From the IMG/VR virus record IMGVR_UViG_3300020000_000032, positions 1 to 43,150 of that record: a DNA stretch of 43,150 nucleotides; one strand, given 5' to 3'. The position numbers and the translations under genes are program-made. The DNA comes from a virus. Position 1 is the stretch's first letter, and every line of letters begins with the position of its first letter. The notes beneath the pieces were generated by a model, which was not told where the DNA came from, did no database searches, and saw only the letters and a program-made list of their open reading frames with translations. Shown here piece by piece: positions 6,714-14,256 of this stretch.

Positions 6714-6922
6714 CCCGCGCCCTTGACCACATGGAATGGTTCACCCTGATTGACGGGTCAAAGAACGATTTGCCCATCATCACCACCTTGCTGGAGAACC
6801 TGCACGGCTACAAGACCAAGGGCTACACGCAGACCGAGCTCAATGATGATGTCAAGCAGCTGGTGCACCTGATACTGGCCATACGCATGCACCAGCTGAA
6901 GAACACACGGTTGAAGCCATGA
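6710..6922 (+). CDS. Hypothetical protein, 70 aa
   Basis: Starts by ATGA overlap with the previous stop and ends overlapping the next start in the same way. The predicted product is mostly helical, with NDLPIITTLLENLHGYK and DDVKQLVHLILAIRMHQL suggesting a short amphipathic helical bundle. No motif or family recognised. Confidence 0.7.
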   Translation: MTRALDHMEWFTLIDGSKNDLPIITTLLENLHGYKTKGYTQTELNDDVKQLVHLILAIRMHQLKNTRLKP

Positions 6923-7833
6923 ACGAGCTGACCTTGGTGCCGCAGCAGCAGGCGGCACAGATCATCACCCTGCTATTTGAAAATCTGGTCACCCACCCCG
7001 TCAGGAGCGCCGAGGCATTCCGCAACGCCGCTCTTGAGGGCATACTGGCCATTAACCCCATGCTTGATGTTCAGGATGAGGCTGATGTCACCTACCTCAA
7101 GGACACCATCAGGGGCGTGGTTGCCTCAGGGCGCATGATTGACTTCGGCTACATACCCAACGCTATCATCATGTCTGAGAGCTTGGCCACGCGCCAGATG
7201 TTTGAGGCCGGTGAGCTTGCCCACCCGTTTGACAGCTGGCTGGGCGTCACCAGCTGGGAGGGCGGCTTCAACGGCTACCTTGTGGTGCCTCATCCCATCA
7301 ATGGCTATGACACACTGGTGGTGGAGCTGTATGGCGTCCACATACCCCACTTGCACCCTGCCATATTGATCTATGACATGGTATCCATCGCAGTAGGTGG
7401 CATAGGTGACACGCGGGTGTCACCGGCCCACATGAAATACCCCGGAGGCCATGTTGAAACGTTGCAGGAACAGCGCAACCGGGGGAGCAATTCATTGGAT
7501 CCGCTGGTGACCATGCTGAGGCTATTGGCGGATGCCTCAATACCCATCAGCCACACACCTCCCCCGGACAAGCTTAACAAGGCCCGCGCCAAGCGCGGCA
7601 AGCCGCCCATACCGGCCCACAACGTGGTGCACACGCGTGATTATGTCAGCTACTGCCAGAGCCACGCCAGCGGCAAGAGAACCGCTCAGGGCGGCCAGCA
7701 CGCCAGCCCTGTGGCCCATTGGCGGCGCGGCCACATGCGCCACCTCAAGAGCGGCGTGCTGGTGACCGTGCGCAGCGCCAAGGTCAACTGGCGCACCGCT
7801 GATGACTTGCACAGGAAATTTTACAAGGTATGA
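6919..7833 (+). CDS. Phage hypothetical protein with C-terminal HWRRGHMRHL motif
   Basis: 304 residues, the largest gene in this sub-operon. The N-terminal two thirds contain FDSWLGVTSWEGGFNGYLV and a mixed alpha/beta segment (VELYGVHIPHLHPAILIYDM). The C-terminal part is basic and carries SPVAHWRRGHMRHLKSG followed by VTVRSAKVNW (about 266-294). The H-x-R-R-G-H-x-R-x-L end is a recurrent signature of uncharacterised phage and prophage proteins; its His and Arg residues suggest metal or nucleic-acid contact, but the activity is unknown to me. Overlaps the genes on both sides by ATGA. Confidence 0.75.
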   Translation: MNELTLVPQQQAAQIITLLFENLVTHPVRSAEAFRNAALEGILAINPMLDVQDEADVTYLKDTIRGVVASGRMIDFGYIPNAIIMSESLATRQMFEAGELAHPFDSWLGVTSWEGGFNGYLVVPHPINGYDTLVVELYGVHIPHLHPAILIYDMVSIAVGGIGDTRVSPAHMKYPGGHVETLQEQRNRGSNSLDPLVTMLRLLADASIPISHTPPPDKLNKARAKRGKPPIPAHNVVHTRDYVSYCQSHASGKRTAQGGQHASPVAHWRRGHMRHLKSGVLVTVRSAKVNWRTADDLHRKFYKV

Positions 7834-7913
7834 GGATGCACCCCGTCATGGAAGCAATGCTCTGGGGCATGGCCATAGGGGCCATGCTGGTGCTGGTGAT
7901 GTGGCGCGGCTGA
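7830..7913 (+). CDS. Tiny single-pass membrane peptide, 27 aa
   Basis: ATG at 7830 overlaps the previous stop (ATGA). The product starts MRMHPVMEAM and is followed by a 15-residue hydrophobic stretch (LWGMAIGAMLVLVMW) ending in Arg-Gly. It closes this transcription unit, immediately before the next promoter. Five further in-frame ATGs make the exact start uncertain. Possible small membrane effector or holin-like peptide; no homology claimed. Confidence 0.5.
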   Translation: MRMHPVMEAMLWGMAIGAMLVLVMWRG

Positions 7914-7922
7914 AAATATCGC

Positions 7923-7951
7923 TTTACATCAAAGCGACAAGCGTTTAGAAA
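7923..7951 (+). promoter_or_regulatory. Predicted rightward promoter (TTTACA-17-TAGAAA)
   Basis: -35 TTTACA (7923-7928), 17-bp spacer with GCGACAAGCG, -10 TAGAAA (7946-7951); preceded by ATCGC exactly as at 5942. Drives the operon from 7984. Confidence 0.7.
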
Positions 7952-7983
7952 GGACTGTCAACCAACCGGGGAAAGGACCCGTT

Positions 7984-8175
7984 ATGCCTGAGATTGATGA
8001 AGACGCCCGCGCCTACTGGGCCGTGCTGAATGGCCCGGCCGATGGCTGGGGGCAGCATTGCCACCCGCGCTACGGCGCAAGCCACAACATGCTGCGCCTG
8101 ATGCGGCAGAAGCACGGTGAGGCTGCCTTTGATGCTGCCCTTGACCGTACGCGCTCCGTGGCGGTGCAATCATGA
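7984..8175 (+). CDS. Hypothetical protein, 63 aa
   Basis: Small acidic/His-containing protein beginning MPEIDEDARAYWAVLNGPAD, with a Trp-Gly-Gln-His segment and a helical C-terminus (HGEAAFDAALDRTRSVAV). First gene behind the third rightward promoter, with AAAGGA about 9 nt before the ATG. Overlaps the next gene by ATGA. No family recognised. Confidence 0.7.
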   Translation: MPEIDEDARAYWAVLNGPADGWGQHCHPRYGASHNMLRLMRQKHGEAAFDAALDRTRSVAVQS

Positions 8176-8384
8176 CCCGCGTGCAGATACCCGCCTATAC
8201 CGATAGGTGGATGATGGGTGACCGCTACGGCACGGTCACCAAGATCACCAAGTACAAGGAGCGCTATGCTGGTGTGCCGTCACAGCGCTCGCGCACCGAC
8301 GCCTATGACATTGCCCACGTCAGGCTTGACGTGAGTGGCAAGACCGTCAAGGTGGTCCTTGATGACTGCACGGTGGTGTCATGA
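8172..8384 (+). CDS. Phage hypothetical protein, 70 aa
   Basis: Begins MTRVQIPAYTDRWMMGDRYG and continues with an all-beta looking body ending in AHVRLDVSGKTVKVVLDDC. This opening (IPAYTDRWMMGDRxG) and ending are, from memory, shared by short phage proteins of unknown function. Probably a small beta-barrel. Overlaps both neighbours by 4 bp. Confidence 0.75.
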   Translation: MTRVQIPAYTDRWMMGDRYGTVTKITKYKERYAGVPSQRSRTDAYDIAHVRLDVSGKTVKVVLDDCTVVS

Positions 8385-8752
8385 ACACCAAGCTGCAAGA
8401 AGCCTTGGCCGACCTGCGCGCGGCCATCTACGGCGGGCAGGACCGCCAGACTGCCATTGCTGAGACGGCTGAGTTCTACGGGCTGCGGCCCGAACTGCTT
8501 GACCGCTTCACCAAAGACATGCCGGTGGTGCCACTACCCAGCGCCCTGCCTGAGCCGCCGGAGCCCATTGAACGCAAGGCAGTGCGGCTGCGCAACATGC
8601 ACACAGTGGGCTTTGACGCGCTCACCGGCTTGGGCACCCTGACTGAGCGCAAGGCTGCGGCGCGCCGTGAGCTTGACGCCATGGCTGATGATGAACTGGC
8701 TGAGGTGATGTTCGCCATGGCGCGGATGTTCAGAAAGGCGGTGCGATCATGA
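8381..8752 (+). CDS. Hypothetical protein, 123 aa
   Basis: N-terminal half helical (LQEALADLRAAIYGGQDRQT), central Pro-rich linker (PVVPLPSALPEPPEPIE) and a C-terminal helical segment with LTERKAAARRELDAMADDEL. No catalytic motif visible. Overlaps the ADP-ribosyltransferase-like gene by ATGA, so the two are probably made together; an antidote, chaperone or unrelated role cannot be distinguished. Confidence 0.7.
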   Translation: MNTKLQEALADLRAAIYGGQDRQTAIAETAEFYGLRPELLDRFTKDMPVVPLPSALPEPPEPIERKAVRLRNMHTVGFDALTGLGTLTERKAAARRELDAMADDELAEVMFAMARMFRKAVRS

Positions 8753-9480
8753 TGCTCTATCACGGCACCGCCGCCCGCCACTTGCCTGACATCCTAGCCA
8801 ACGGCCTCAAGCCGCGTGGCAAGCGCTCAGGCAATTGGCGGCACAGCGTTGAAAGCTGTCCTGATGCGGTCTATCTGACCAACAGCTATGCCCTGCACTA
8901 CGCATACAGCGCCACCAAGCCGGGGGAGCCCATGGTGGTGCTTGAGGTGGATACCAGCAAGCTCAACATGTGGGCCTTTGCCCCTGATGAGGACTGGCTG
9001 GAGCAGGTGACCCGCAAGGATGCCGCTCTGGCCCCCATAGACAAGCCCATGAAGTACCGCACGCGTTGGTACCGCCGCCGCCTGCCGCAGTTTGCCCGGT
9101 TCTGGCGTGACAGCCTTGAGGGGATGGGCAACGCCACCTATCACGGTGTGATCCCACCTTCTGCCATCACGCGGGTGGCCACCGTTGACATGCAGACCTA
9201 CGCCGATCTGGTGTGGGTAGCGGGTATGGACCCGCAGATCAATGTCATGAACTATCGCATCTGCGGCCCCAAGTACCGCAACAGCATGCGCAGGCTGTTC
9301 CATGACGTGGCTGAGCTTGAGCATGATGACCTTGACCGCTACGGCCACCCTGACCCGGCGCGTGAGGCTGAGCGCCAAGCCCGCATAGCTGAGGTGTGGG
9401 GGCGGGTTGAGGTGGCGCACACAAACCCCTGTGCCGAACAACGGGTGCTGCGGCAACAGCCAAATGAGGAGCGCCCATGA
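8749..9480 (+). CDS. ADP-ribosyltransferase-fold-like protein (KptA/ART resemblance)
   Basis: 243 residues. The first 180 show the order of motifs expected of the ART superfamily: LYHGTAARHLPDILANGLKP (first conserved His, helix and the I-x-x-x-G-L turn), a second block AVYLTNSYALHYAYSA, a strand VVLEVDTSKLNMW, and a later YHGVIPPSAITRV. KptA/Tpt1 RNA 2'-phosphotransferases and DarT-like or mono-ADP-ribosyltransferases share such a frame. The catalytic acidic residue cannot be placed with confidence. The C-terminal 60 residues are charged and helical. Phage ARTs are known to modify host RNA polymerase, ribosomal proteins or RNA; the target here is not readable. Lies in an operon with small unknown genes and a zinc ribbon. 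Confidence 0.55.
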   Translation: MMLYHGTAARHLPDILANGLKPRGKRSGNWRHSVESCPDAVYLTNSYALHYAYSATKPGEPMVVLEVDTSKLNMWAFAPDEDWLEQVTRKDAALAPIDKPMKYRTRWYRRRLPQFARFWRDSLEGMGNATYHGVIPPSAITRVATVDMQTYADLVWVAGMDPQINVMNYRICGPKYRNSMRRLFHDVAELEHDDLDRYGHPDPAREAERQARIAEVWGRVEVAHTNPCAEQRVLRQQPNEERP

Positions 9481-9659
9481 TGAAGTGCCCGCATTGCAAT
9501 CAGGAAGGGACCGCCTACTATATCAGCGGCTCCGGCACTGCCTCAAAGGTCTACGGCTGCAAGGGCTGCAAGAAACGGTTCCGCACCAAGATTGAGCGGC
9601 CCGCCCCGCCATTGCGCTGGGATGAGGCCAAAGAGGTACTGCCTGACGCTGACAGCTGA
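9477..9659 (+). CDS. Small zinc-ribbon protein, 60 aa
   Basis: Two CxxC knuckles, CPHC (residues 4-7) and CKGC (about 28-31), spaced as in transposase-InsA-type and transcription-factor-like zinc ribbons, followed by KKRFRTKIERP. Likely binds DNA or RNA. Last gene of the rightward operon, followed after 160 bp by a strong terminator; overlaps the ART-like gene by ATGA. Confidence 0.75.
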   Translation: MMKCPHCNQEGTAYYISGSGTASKVYGCKGCKKRFRTKIERPAPPLRWDEAKEVLPDADS

Positions 9660-9819
9660 CCAGAGGGCGGCCCGCCAGCGCGCGCGGGGCCTCTTGGCCG
9701 GTGTCTGGTAGCCCTCAGCCCCACAAAAACGTCTGGCGGGGCTGCCTGACGGGCCTGCGGGCATTGCCAAAGGCAACCATTACCCCTAAATGTGCTGGAC
9801 CCTAGAGAAACCCAACCTT

Positions 9820-9845
9820 GGCCGCCCTTACCGGGCGGCCTTTTT
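9820..9845 (+). terminator. Rho-independent terminator of the rightward accessory operon
   Basis: Stem GGCCGCCC/GGGCGGCC (9820-9827 with 9833-9840), 5-nt loop, then TTTTT (9841-9845). No T-tract on the opposite strand, so it stops mainly rightward transcription. The 160 bp between the last gene and this hairpin contain no other clear feature. Confidence 0.9.
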
Positions 9846-10007
9846 GTTGGTGGGCATCATATGCTGAGCGATGATGCGGGTGTGCGGGTAGATGGTGCGG
9901 ATCAAGCACAACAAATCAAGGCAGCTGATCTGCGCCTCATTCAATACGAGATAACCGCCGCCCGGTGGTGCAGCCGGTAGAAACAGAGGATGCTGCGCTT
10001 CAAGCAA
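9828..10007 (-). CDS. Possible small protein, 59 aa (TTG start)
   Basis: Leftward frame whose TTG at 10007 overlaps the end of the gene at 10000-10203. The product has a Pro/Gly-rich start and a helical GGYLVLNEAQISCLDLLCL segment followed by RTIYPHTRIIAQH; its stop lies inside the terminator hairpin. It fills an otherwise empty stretch and looks protein-like, but start and reality are uncertain. Confidence 0.4.
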   Translation of the reverse strand: MLEAQHPLFLPAAPPGGGYLVLNEAQISCLDLLCLIRTIYPHTRIIAQHMMPTNKKAAR

Positions 10008-10203
10008 ACAGCATCTTGATGACCACGCCCACGGCCACCACCCCGGTGAATATGCCCCAATCCACAGCCAACACGGCCCACTTGCTTTCGCCATGATGCG
10101 GTTGCTGGCAGTCAGACCAGCGGCACTCCTCATACCACAGGCGCAGGCAGTAGTCGCACTTGGTGCAACGGTGAGCCTCTGATGGTCTGCGCCAGATGAT
10201 CAT
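10000..10203 (-). CDS. Small Cys-rich membrane protein, 67 aa
   Basis: N-terminal 40 residues carry CTKCDYC and CRWSDCQ, a possible metal-binding knuckle, and residues about 45-66 form a hydrophobic transmembrane-like segment (VDWGIFTGVVAVGVVIKMLF). Starts by ATGA overlap with the upstream gene. The mix of a cytosolic zinc knuckle and a C-terminal membrane anchor suggests a tail-anchored protein. Family not recognised. Confidence 0.65.
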   Translation of the reverse strand: MIIWRRPSEAHRCTKCDYCLRLWYEECRWSDCQQPHHGESKWAVLAVDWGIFTGVVAVGVVIKMLFA

Positions 10204-10406
10204 GCCCGGTACTCATCCAGAAGGTCAACCAGCTGGTCAGGGCGCACGCACAGCAGCTTCTTGACCTTGTACCGGGGGTGATCACCCACCCACCGCGCCG
10301 CCGCCATCTGGGCGCTGGCCATGCAGCCAGCCGCCACCACAGGCTCTGACAGCTGCACCACGCGGCACTCAGCGTTCAGACAGGCTATCAGCACCAGCAC
10401 CAGCAT
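10200..10406 (-). CDS. Small exported Cys-containing protein, 68 aa
   Basis: The first 12 residues (MLVLVLIACLNA) resemble a short signal peptide; mature part has two further cysteines (GCMASAQMAAARW and KLLCVRPDQ) that could form a disulfide in the periplasm. ATG at 10406 forms a TGATG overlap with the upstream stop; a GTG at 10409 is an alternative. Similar tiny exported proteins with a 'CxxxxM..A..W...HP.y.V' pattern occur in phages, by recollection. Possible lysis or superinfection role, unproven. Confidence 0.65.
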   Translation of the reverse strand: MLVLVLIACLNAECRVVQLSEPVVAAGCMASAQMAAARWVGDHPRYKVKKLLCVRPDQLVDLLDEYRA

Positions 10407-10585
10407 CACGCGCTATCCTTGCGCCGGATGGACACCAGTTCTGGCGGCGGTTGCTCATAGACCCTGTACTGATCCTGTATGGCGTCATGAACAACAAGGT
10501 TGGGCGTGTCTAGGTCAAGGCCCTCACGCAACAGGCCCGCCCGCTCCAGCAGGTAGTACACGCGTGAATGCATGTAGACCGTCAT
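10406..10585 (-). CDS. Hypothetical protein, 59 aa, C-terminus matches its upstream neighbour
   Basis: Starts MTVYMHSRVYYLLERAGLLR, with ATGA overlap to the upstream gene, and ends in SIRRKDSA. The upstream gene product (10582-10779) ends in TIRRKDSA; the nucleotide sequences encoding both tails are also similar. No other frame covers this interval. Function unknown. Confidence 0.7.
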   Translation of the reverse strand: MTVYMHSRVYYLLERAGLLREGLDLDTPNLVVHDAIQDQYRVYEQPPPELVSIRRKDSA

Positions 10586-10779
10586 GCGCTGTCCTTGCGG
10601 CGGATAGTGATGCGCACAAAGTTATCCTGCACATCAACATTGCGGCGCACCACGGTGTAGGTCTCGCCATCGTCAAACGTCATGTCGTCGCCCGTGATGG
10701 GCGGGTTGTACATCTGGTAGCGGCCCTTTGAGCCGCCGCCCTCAATGAAGAACTCGCAAGTACTTGCACCGTTAGCCAT
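10582..10779 (-). CDS. Hypothetical protein, 65 aa
   Basis: Beta-rich small protein with GDDMTFDDGETYTVVRRNVD and DNFVRITIRRKDSA; looks like a small OB- or SH3-like barrel by residue pattern. Shares its last seven residues with the downstream gene product. Overlaps the nuclease gene upstream by 8 bp. No family recognised. Confidence 0.7.
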   Translation of the reverse strand: MANGASTCEFFIEGGGSKGRYQMYNPPITGDDMTFDDGETYTVVRRNVDVQDNFVRITIRRKDSA

Positions 10780-11227
10780 GTGTCTTCTCCGTCAGTATCT
10801 GGGCCACAGCGGCCCAATCCCAGTCATGCGGGTCACCCACCCACTGGCCCAGCACGGTATGGCTGGGCAAGTCACGCAGGCCGTACTCAGATAACAGTCG
10901 TACGCCAGAACCTGCAATAGCCCACAGCGCATCCCCGGCTGAGCGGGTGCTGCCGATGCCCCCGGCCCGCACCAGCACCGTGCAGCGCACGCCCGCCTGC
11001 AAGTGGCGCTCAATCCACGCTACCTGATGCGGCCTGACGCCCACTGCCCATCCACCAGTGGCCTTGTGTTCAACCCAGCCGTTGATGCGGGTGTGCAGGT
11101 GCGCGTAGAAGCTGTCGGGCACCCCGGCCTGCGTGGCCCCGGTTTCAAGCGGGGTCCACAGCCAGCCCTTTGACTTGGGCAGGTAGGTCTGCACCACGCG
11201 GCGCAGACCGTTATCAGCAATGCTCAC
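10772..11227 (-). CDS. VRR-NUC / PD-(D/E)xK-type nuclease
   Basis: 151 residues. Residues about 30-80 give the core: AGVPDSFYA (the PD acidic motif), INGWVEHKATGGW (the E-x-K motif), then RPHQVAWIERHLQAGVRCTV, the Q-x-x-W-x-x-x-x-x-x-x-G signature of VRR-NUC domains, and a strand VLVRAGG. VRR-NUC enzymes act on branched or flapped DNA; in phages they are found next to replication genes and may resolve junctions or trim ends. The C-terminal 60 residues lack motifs. It overlaps both neighbours by 4-8 bp within the operon that also encodes the ribonucleotide reductase. Confidence 0.75.
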   Translation of the reverse strand: MSIADNGLRRVVQTYLPKSKGWLWTPLETGATQAGVPDSFYAHLHTRINGWVEHKATGGWAVGVRPHQVAWIERHLQAGVRCTVLVRAGGIGSTRSAGDALWAIAGSGVRLLSEYGLRDLPSHTVLGQWVGDPHDWDWAAVAQILTEKTHG

Positions 11228-11544
11228 TTCTTGAGGTCTTTGTTCAGCTGCCCCAAGGCCCGCAGGCCGTCAGGGCTGGCCGCCCATGCGTCACTCTCAG
11301 CCTTGGTGGCGTCAAAGTCCCCGGCGTGATGACGTGACCTGATCTGGCTGGCGGCGTCACGTTTTTCGGGGCTGTAGGTGGGGTCTTTGATGATGGCCAC
11401 CAGCGCCGTGTCAAGTTCCATGCCCGGCAGGCCGTGGTCTGACAGGTAGTCATGGAACTCATCACGCTCAGCGCGCGCCGCCAGTTCATCAAACCCGGCC
11501 CGCTTGAGTACGCTGGCCAGATGCTTGCTACTGGGGGCGGTCAT
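11224..11544 (-). CDS. Hypothetical protein, 106 aa
   Basis: Highly charged helical protein: LASVLKRAGFDELAARAERDEFHDYLS then a central IIKDPTYSPEKRDAASQIRS and a C-terminal helix DGLRALGQLNKDLKK. The layout resembles small phage proteins found beside replication genes, but I cannot assign a role. It starts by ATGA overlap with the ribonucleotide reductase stop. Confidence 0.7.
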   Translation of the reverse strand: MTAPSSKHLASVLKRAGFDELAARAERDEFHDYLSDHGLPGMELDTALVAIIKDPTYSPEKRDAASQIRSRHHAGDFDATKAESDAWAASPDGLRALGQLNKDLKK

Positions 11545-13334
11545 TCACAGGTCCTCATGCCGGTTGATGGGTCAAAATAGCATGCCTGCCCATCGGCGTA
11601 ATCCCCTATGCCTGCCAGCAACGCGTCAACCACCGGGCTAGCAAACGGCAGGTCCGGGGGTTCCGGGCTCAGCTTGAAGATACCGGCCCTTTTCCCGTCT
11701 GCATTAAACGTGGTGCAGCCTTTGCCGCCTTTCTCGTAGACCTTGGTGTAGACGCCCTTGAAGTCCTCCATGGGCATGGTGCCGGTCACGTTGATGGTCT
11801 TGCTGACGGCGCTGTCAACATAGCTCTGGGCACGGGTCAGCACGTCAACATGCTGGTTGGCCGTCACCTCACCAAACGCGGCGCGTTTCCCCCTCACATG
11901 CAGCTTGTCAAAGCCATAGTCGTACAGGTCAATGGTCCGCTTGCCTGCCAGCATGTTCACGTCACGCTCCTGCCGCCAGCGGAACACCGGCTCAGCGCTG
12001 CTTGATACGTTGTCAGCCGTCTGGCTGATGGTGCCGGTGGGTGCCACGCTGGTGTAGTGGCTGTTGCGCAGGCCCCAGATGCGGATCTGCTCCTGCACGT
12101 CCCTATCCAAGGTGCACACGTGCTTGCCCTTGAGGTAGCGGTCAGCGTCAAACAGCGGGAACGCACCCTTTTCACGCGCCAGCTGCGCGCCGGTCAGGTA
12201 CGCTTCACGCTGGATCATGTGCATGATCTTGGCCTCAATATCCAAGAAGCTTTCAACCCCGTAGCTGTGGCCACAGGCTTCCAAGGCGTTGGCCAGCCCG
12301 GTGATGCCCACGCCCATGCGGCGCTTGCTCTTGGCCTCAGCCTCCTGCTCCGGCAGCGGGTACTTGGCGGCGTCAACCACGTTATCCATGGCACGTACGA
12401 TTGGTGGTATGTCAGAGCGCAGGTAGTCCCAGTCAAACGCCCAGCGATTCTCGCGGCCCTGCCACGTCAGGTATTTGACGAGGTTGAAGCTGCCCAGCAG
12501 GCACGCGCCAAACGGCGGCAGCGGTTGCTCAGCGCAGGGGTTGGTGGCCTCGATGGTCTCGCAGTACCAGAGGTTGTTGCGGCGGTTGATGGTGTCTATG
12601 AAGATTACGCCGGGCTCGCCCCAGTCCCAATTGCTGAGCATGATTTCATTCCACAGCTCGGCCGGGTCAACGTGGTTGTAGACGGTGCCGCCGTGATGCA
12701 GCGGGAACGGCCTGCCGCTTTGCAGGTGGTCCATGAACTCATCAGTCACGGCCACGCTGATGTTGAAGCCGTTGAGCGCGTCAGGGTTCTGCTTGATGCG
12801 GATGAACTCAAGGATATCAGGGTGGTCTACGCGCAACATCCCCATCTGCGCGCCGCGCCGGTTACCGGCGCTGCTGGTGGCTTGCCCCACGCTGTTGAAG
12901 ATCGGCATAAAACCTAAGGGACCGCTGCTGGCGCTTTGCAGCTTCTGTATCATTGCGCCGCGTGGCCGCAGGTGGCTGAAGCCGTAGCCGATGCCGCCAC
13001 CCATGCGCATGGTCTTGGCGCTCTCATGCGCCCGGTCCATAATAGAAGACTTCTGCGGGTTGTCTCGGTCTGTGAAGCTGTCTGGTATGGTGCCTGACAC
13101 AAAGCAGTTGTAGGCGGTGGTGTTCTTTGGTGAGCCCAGCGCTGCCCGGATACGACCGCCGAACAGGAAGCGCTGGTTGAGTGTGATTTCGTTGACTTGG
13201 CGGTAGTGGTGTTCGCCGTCTGCTACCACGCGGGCCACGCGGCTGGTGGCCTCACGGAAAGTCTCACCGGGTGCCCGGTATTTTTCGGCATCTAACTGGT
13301 CGGCATATACGGTCTGAGGTCCGTATTCCGGCAT
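11541..13334 (-). CDS. nrdJ: Class II (adenosylcobalamin-dependent) ribonucleotide reductase
   Basis: 597 residues from the second ATG, which sits 7 nt from GAGGAGG; the ATG two codons upstream touches that site. Converts ribonucleotides to deoxyribonucleotides for phage DNA synthesis. Recognisable are NTTAYNCFVSG, the MRMGGGIGYGFSHLRPRG block, SSAGNRRGAQMG, the active-site loop NPCAEQPLPPFGACLLGSFNL (N, C and E of the radical site), and VAPTGTISQTADN (phosphate loop). The C-terminal end holds a Cys pair (QACYFDPS...RTCE) in the place of the mobile redox thiols. Class II enzymes need no separate NrdB/NrdD and no oxygen, but depend on host B12. It follows the exonuclease gene in one leftward operon. 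Confidence 0.93.
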   Translation of the reverse strand: MPEYGPQTVYADQLDAEKYRAPGETFREATSRVARVVADGEHHYRQVNEITLNQRFLFGGRIRAALGSPKNTTAYNCFVSGTIPDSFTDRDNPQKSSIMDRAHESAKTMRMGGGIGYGFSHLRPRGAMIQKLQSASSGPLGFMPIFNSVGQATSSAGNRRGAQMGMLRVDHPDILEFIRIKQNPDALNGFNISVAVTDEFMDHLQSGRPFPLHHGGTVYNHVDPAELWNEIMLSNWDWGEPGVIFIDTINRRNNLWYCETIEATNPCAEQPLPPFGACLLGSFNLVKYLTWQGRENRWAFDWDYLRSDIPPIVRAMDNVVDAAKYPLPEQEAEAKSKRRMGVGITGLANALEACGHSYGVESFLDIEAKIMHMIQREAYLTGAQLAREKGAFPLFDADRYLKGKHVCTLDRDVQEQIRIWGLRNSHYTSVAPTGTISQTADNVSSSAEPVFRWRQERDVNMLAGKRTIDLYDYGFDKLHVRGKRAAFGEVTANQHVDVLTRAQSYVDSAVSKTINVTGTMPMEDFKGVYTKVYEKGGKGCTTFNADGKRAGIFKLSPEPPDLPFASPVVDALLAGIGDYADGQACYFDPSTGMRTCE

Positions 13335-13373
13335 GTTCATTCCTCCTCGCTGGGGGTTGTACTAGGGGGGCTC

Positions 13374-14114
13374 CTAGATGGTGTAGGACTGAACGTTCTT
13401 CTGCCGGTAGTGATCCACCGTGAAACGTATGTCCTGATCGTTTTGATACATGTCACTGATGCGGGCCATCCAATCAAGGTAGCCTATGGGCACATTGGCC
13501 CACGGCTCATCCTTGTGCTTGCCAAAGGTCACCTTCTCAAGCAGAAATGGCGTGGTGCTGAGCCGCACCAGATCAGCCGGGCTGTGGCTGACCAGCATGC
13601 GTTGCAGTATGGCGGCGGTGACGGCGGCATCGTACAGGGCGCGGTGCGGCACCAGACCGTCAAGCAGCTTGGCGGGTGGCTCGGCTTTCAGCCAGTAGCG
13701 CAGCGTCTGGTTCTTGTACTGGGGGGCGTCAGGCCACAGGTGCTTGGCGCAGCGGTAGGTGTCTATGACGGCTAGGCTTAACTCAGGGAGAAAGGCCATG
13801 TCGTAGGGCGCATTGTGCGCGCAGTAGAGCATCTGGCCGGGCCGCTCCATGGCCTTCATGCTGCCTATGATGATGCCGCGCGGGGCGCAGTTGGGTGCCC
13901 CCGGTTGGCACCACGCCGGGTCTATATGGTGGGCGGCGCGGGCTGCCGGGTCAAACGGCTTGAACGTCTCAATGAAGCAGCCATGGCCGGGGCCGAAGAC
14001 CCATTCACCATCCATAAAGTTCAGGCTGACCCAAGCGATTTCACAAATTTCAGCACCAGCTGCCGGGTCAAGGCCGGTAGTCTCAGTGTCAAGCACCACA
14101 ATACAGTCAATCAC
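13374..14114 (-). CDS. DEDDh 3'-5' exonuclease (DnaQ/ExoX-like)
   Basis: 246 residues; start is GTG at 14114 behind GAGGGTACTAGG. Exo I LDTETTGL (residues 8-15), Exo II HNAPYDMAFL (about 105-114) and Exo III HRALYDAAVTAAIL (about 163) supply the four acidic residues and the histidine of the DEDDh class. Residues about 195-225 (FGKHKDEPWANVPIGYLDWM) match the short C-terminal domain seen in exodeoxyribonuclease X-like proteins. Could provide proofreading for, or host DNA degradation alongside, PolA. First gene of the leftward operon that continues into nrdJ; a leftward promoter lies at 14228-14256. Confidence 0.85.
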   Translation of the reverse strand: MIDCIVVLDTETTGLDPAAGAEICEIAWVSLNFMDGEWVFGPGHGCFIETFKPFDPAARAAHHIDPAWCQPGAPNCAPRGIIIGSMKAMERPGQMLYCAHNAPYDMAFLPELSLAVIDTYRCAKHLWPDAPQYKNQTLRYWLKAEPPAKLLDGLVPHRALYDAAVTAAILQRMLVSHSPADLVRLSTTPFLLEKVTFGKHKDEPWANVPIGYLDWMARISDMYQNDQDIRFTVDHYRQKNVQSYTI

Positions 14115-14169
14115 CCTAGTACCCTCAACGTATTGTTTTTACTTGTTAATTATGGAACTGGTCTACCGG

Positions 14170-14194
14170 GTCAAAGCCGCTGGGCCGCTTTGAC
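14170..14194. promoter_or_regulatory. Inverted repeat GTCAAAGC / GCTTTGAC
   Basis: Perfect 8-bp arms at 14170-14177 and 14187-14194 with a 9-nt spacer, between the leftward promoter and the exonuclease start. In the transcript it would form a leader hairpin; as DNA it could be an operator. Confidence 0.5.
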
Positions 14195-14227
14195 GTAGGG
14201 TCATGATACGCTCCGCCAATTGCTACG

Positions 14228-14256
14228 AAAATAGGTAAAAGGTACGAGAACGTAAA
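14228..14256 (-). promoter_or_regulatory. Predicted leftward promoter (TTTACG-17-TATTTT)
   Basis: Minus strand: -35 TTTACG (14256-14251), 17-bp spacer, -10 TATTTT (14233-14228). It lies in the AT-rich part of the 256-bp gap between the exonuclease and the gene at 14371. No equally good rightward promoter was found; a TTGCTA-17-TACGAG pair on the plus strand overlaps it. Confidence 0.6.

Noticed and set aside
8827-9456. Leftward 209-codon frame opposite the ART-like gene
   Set aside because: Shadow of a gene with matching motifs on the other strand.
9660-9819. Possible tRNA or structured RNA in the gap before the terminator
   Set aside because: No T-loop consensus (GTTCRA) or four-arm pairing could be found; only the terminator is supported.
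12057-12917. Long rightward open frame (286 codons) opposite the ribonucleotide reductase
   Set aside because: It is antisense to a clearly conserved gene in GC-rich DNA where mirror frames stay open; its product is low-complexity Val/Ala/His-rich and has no start signals.
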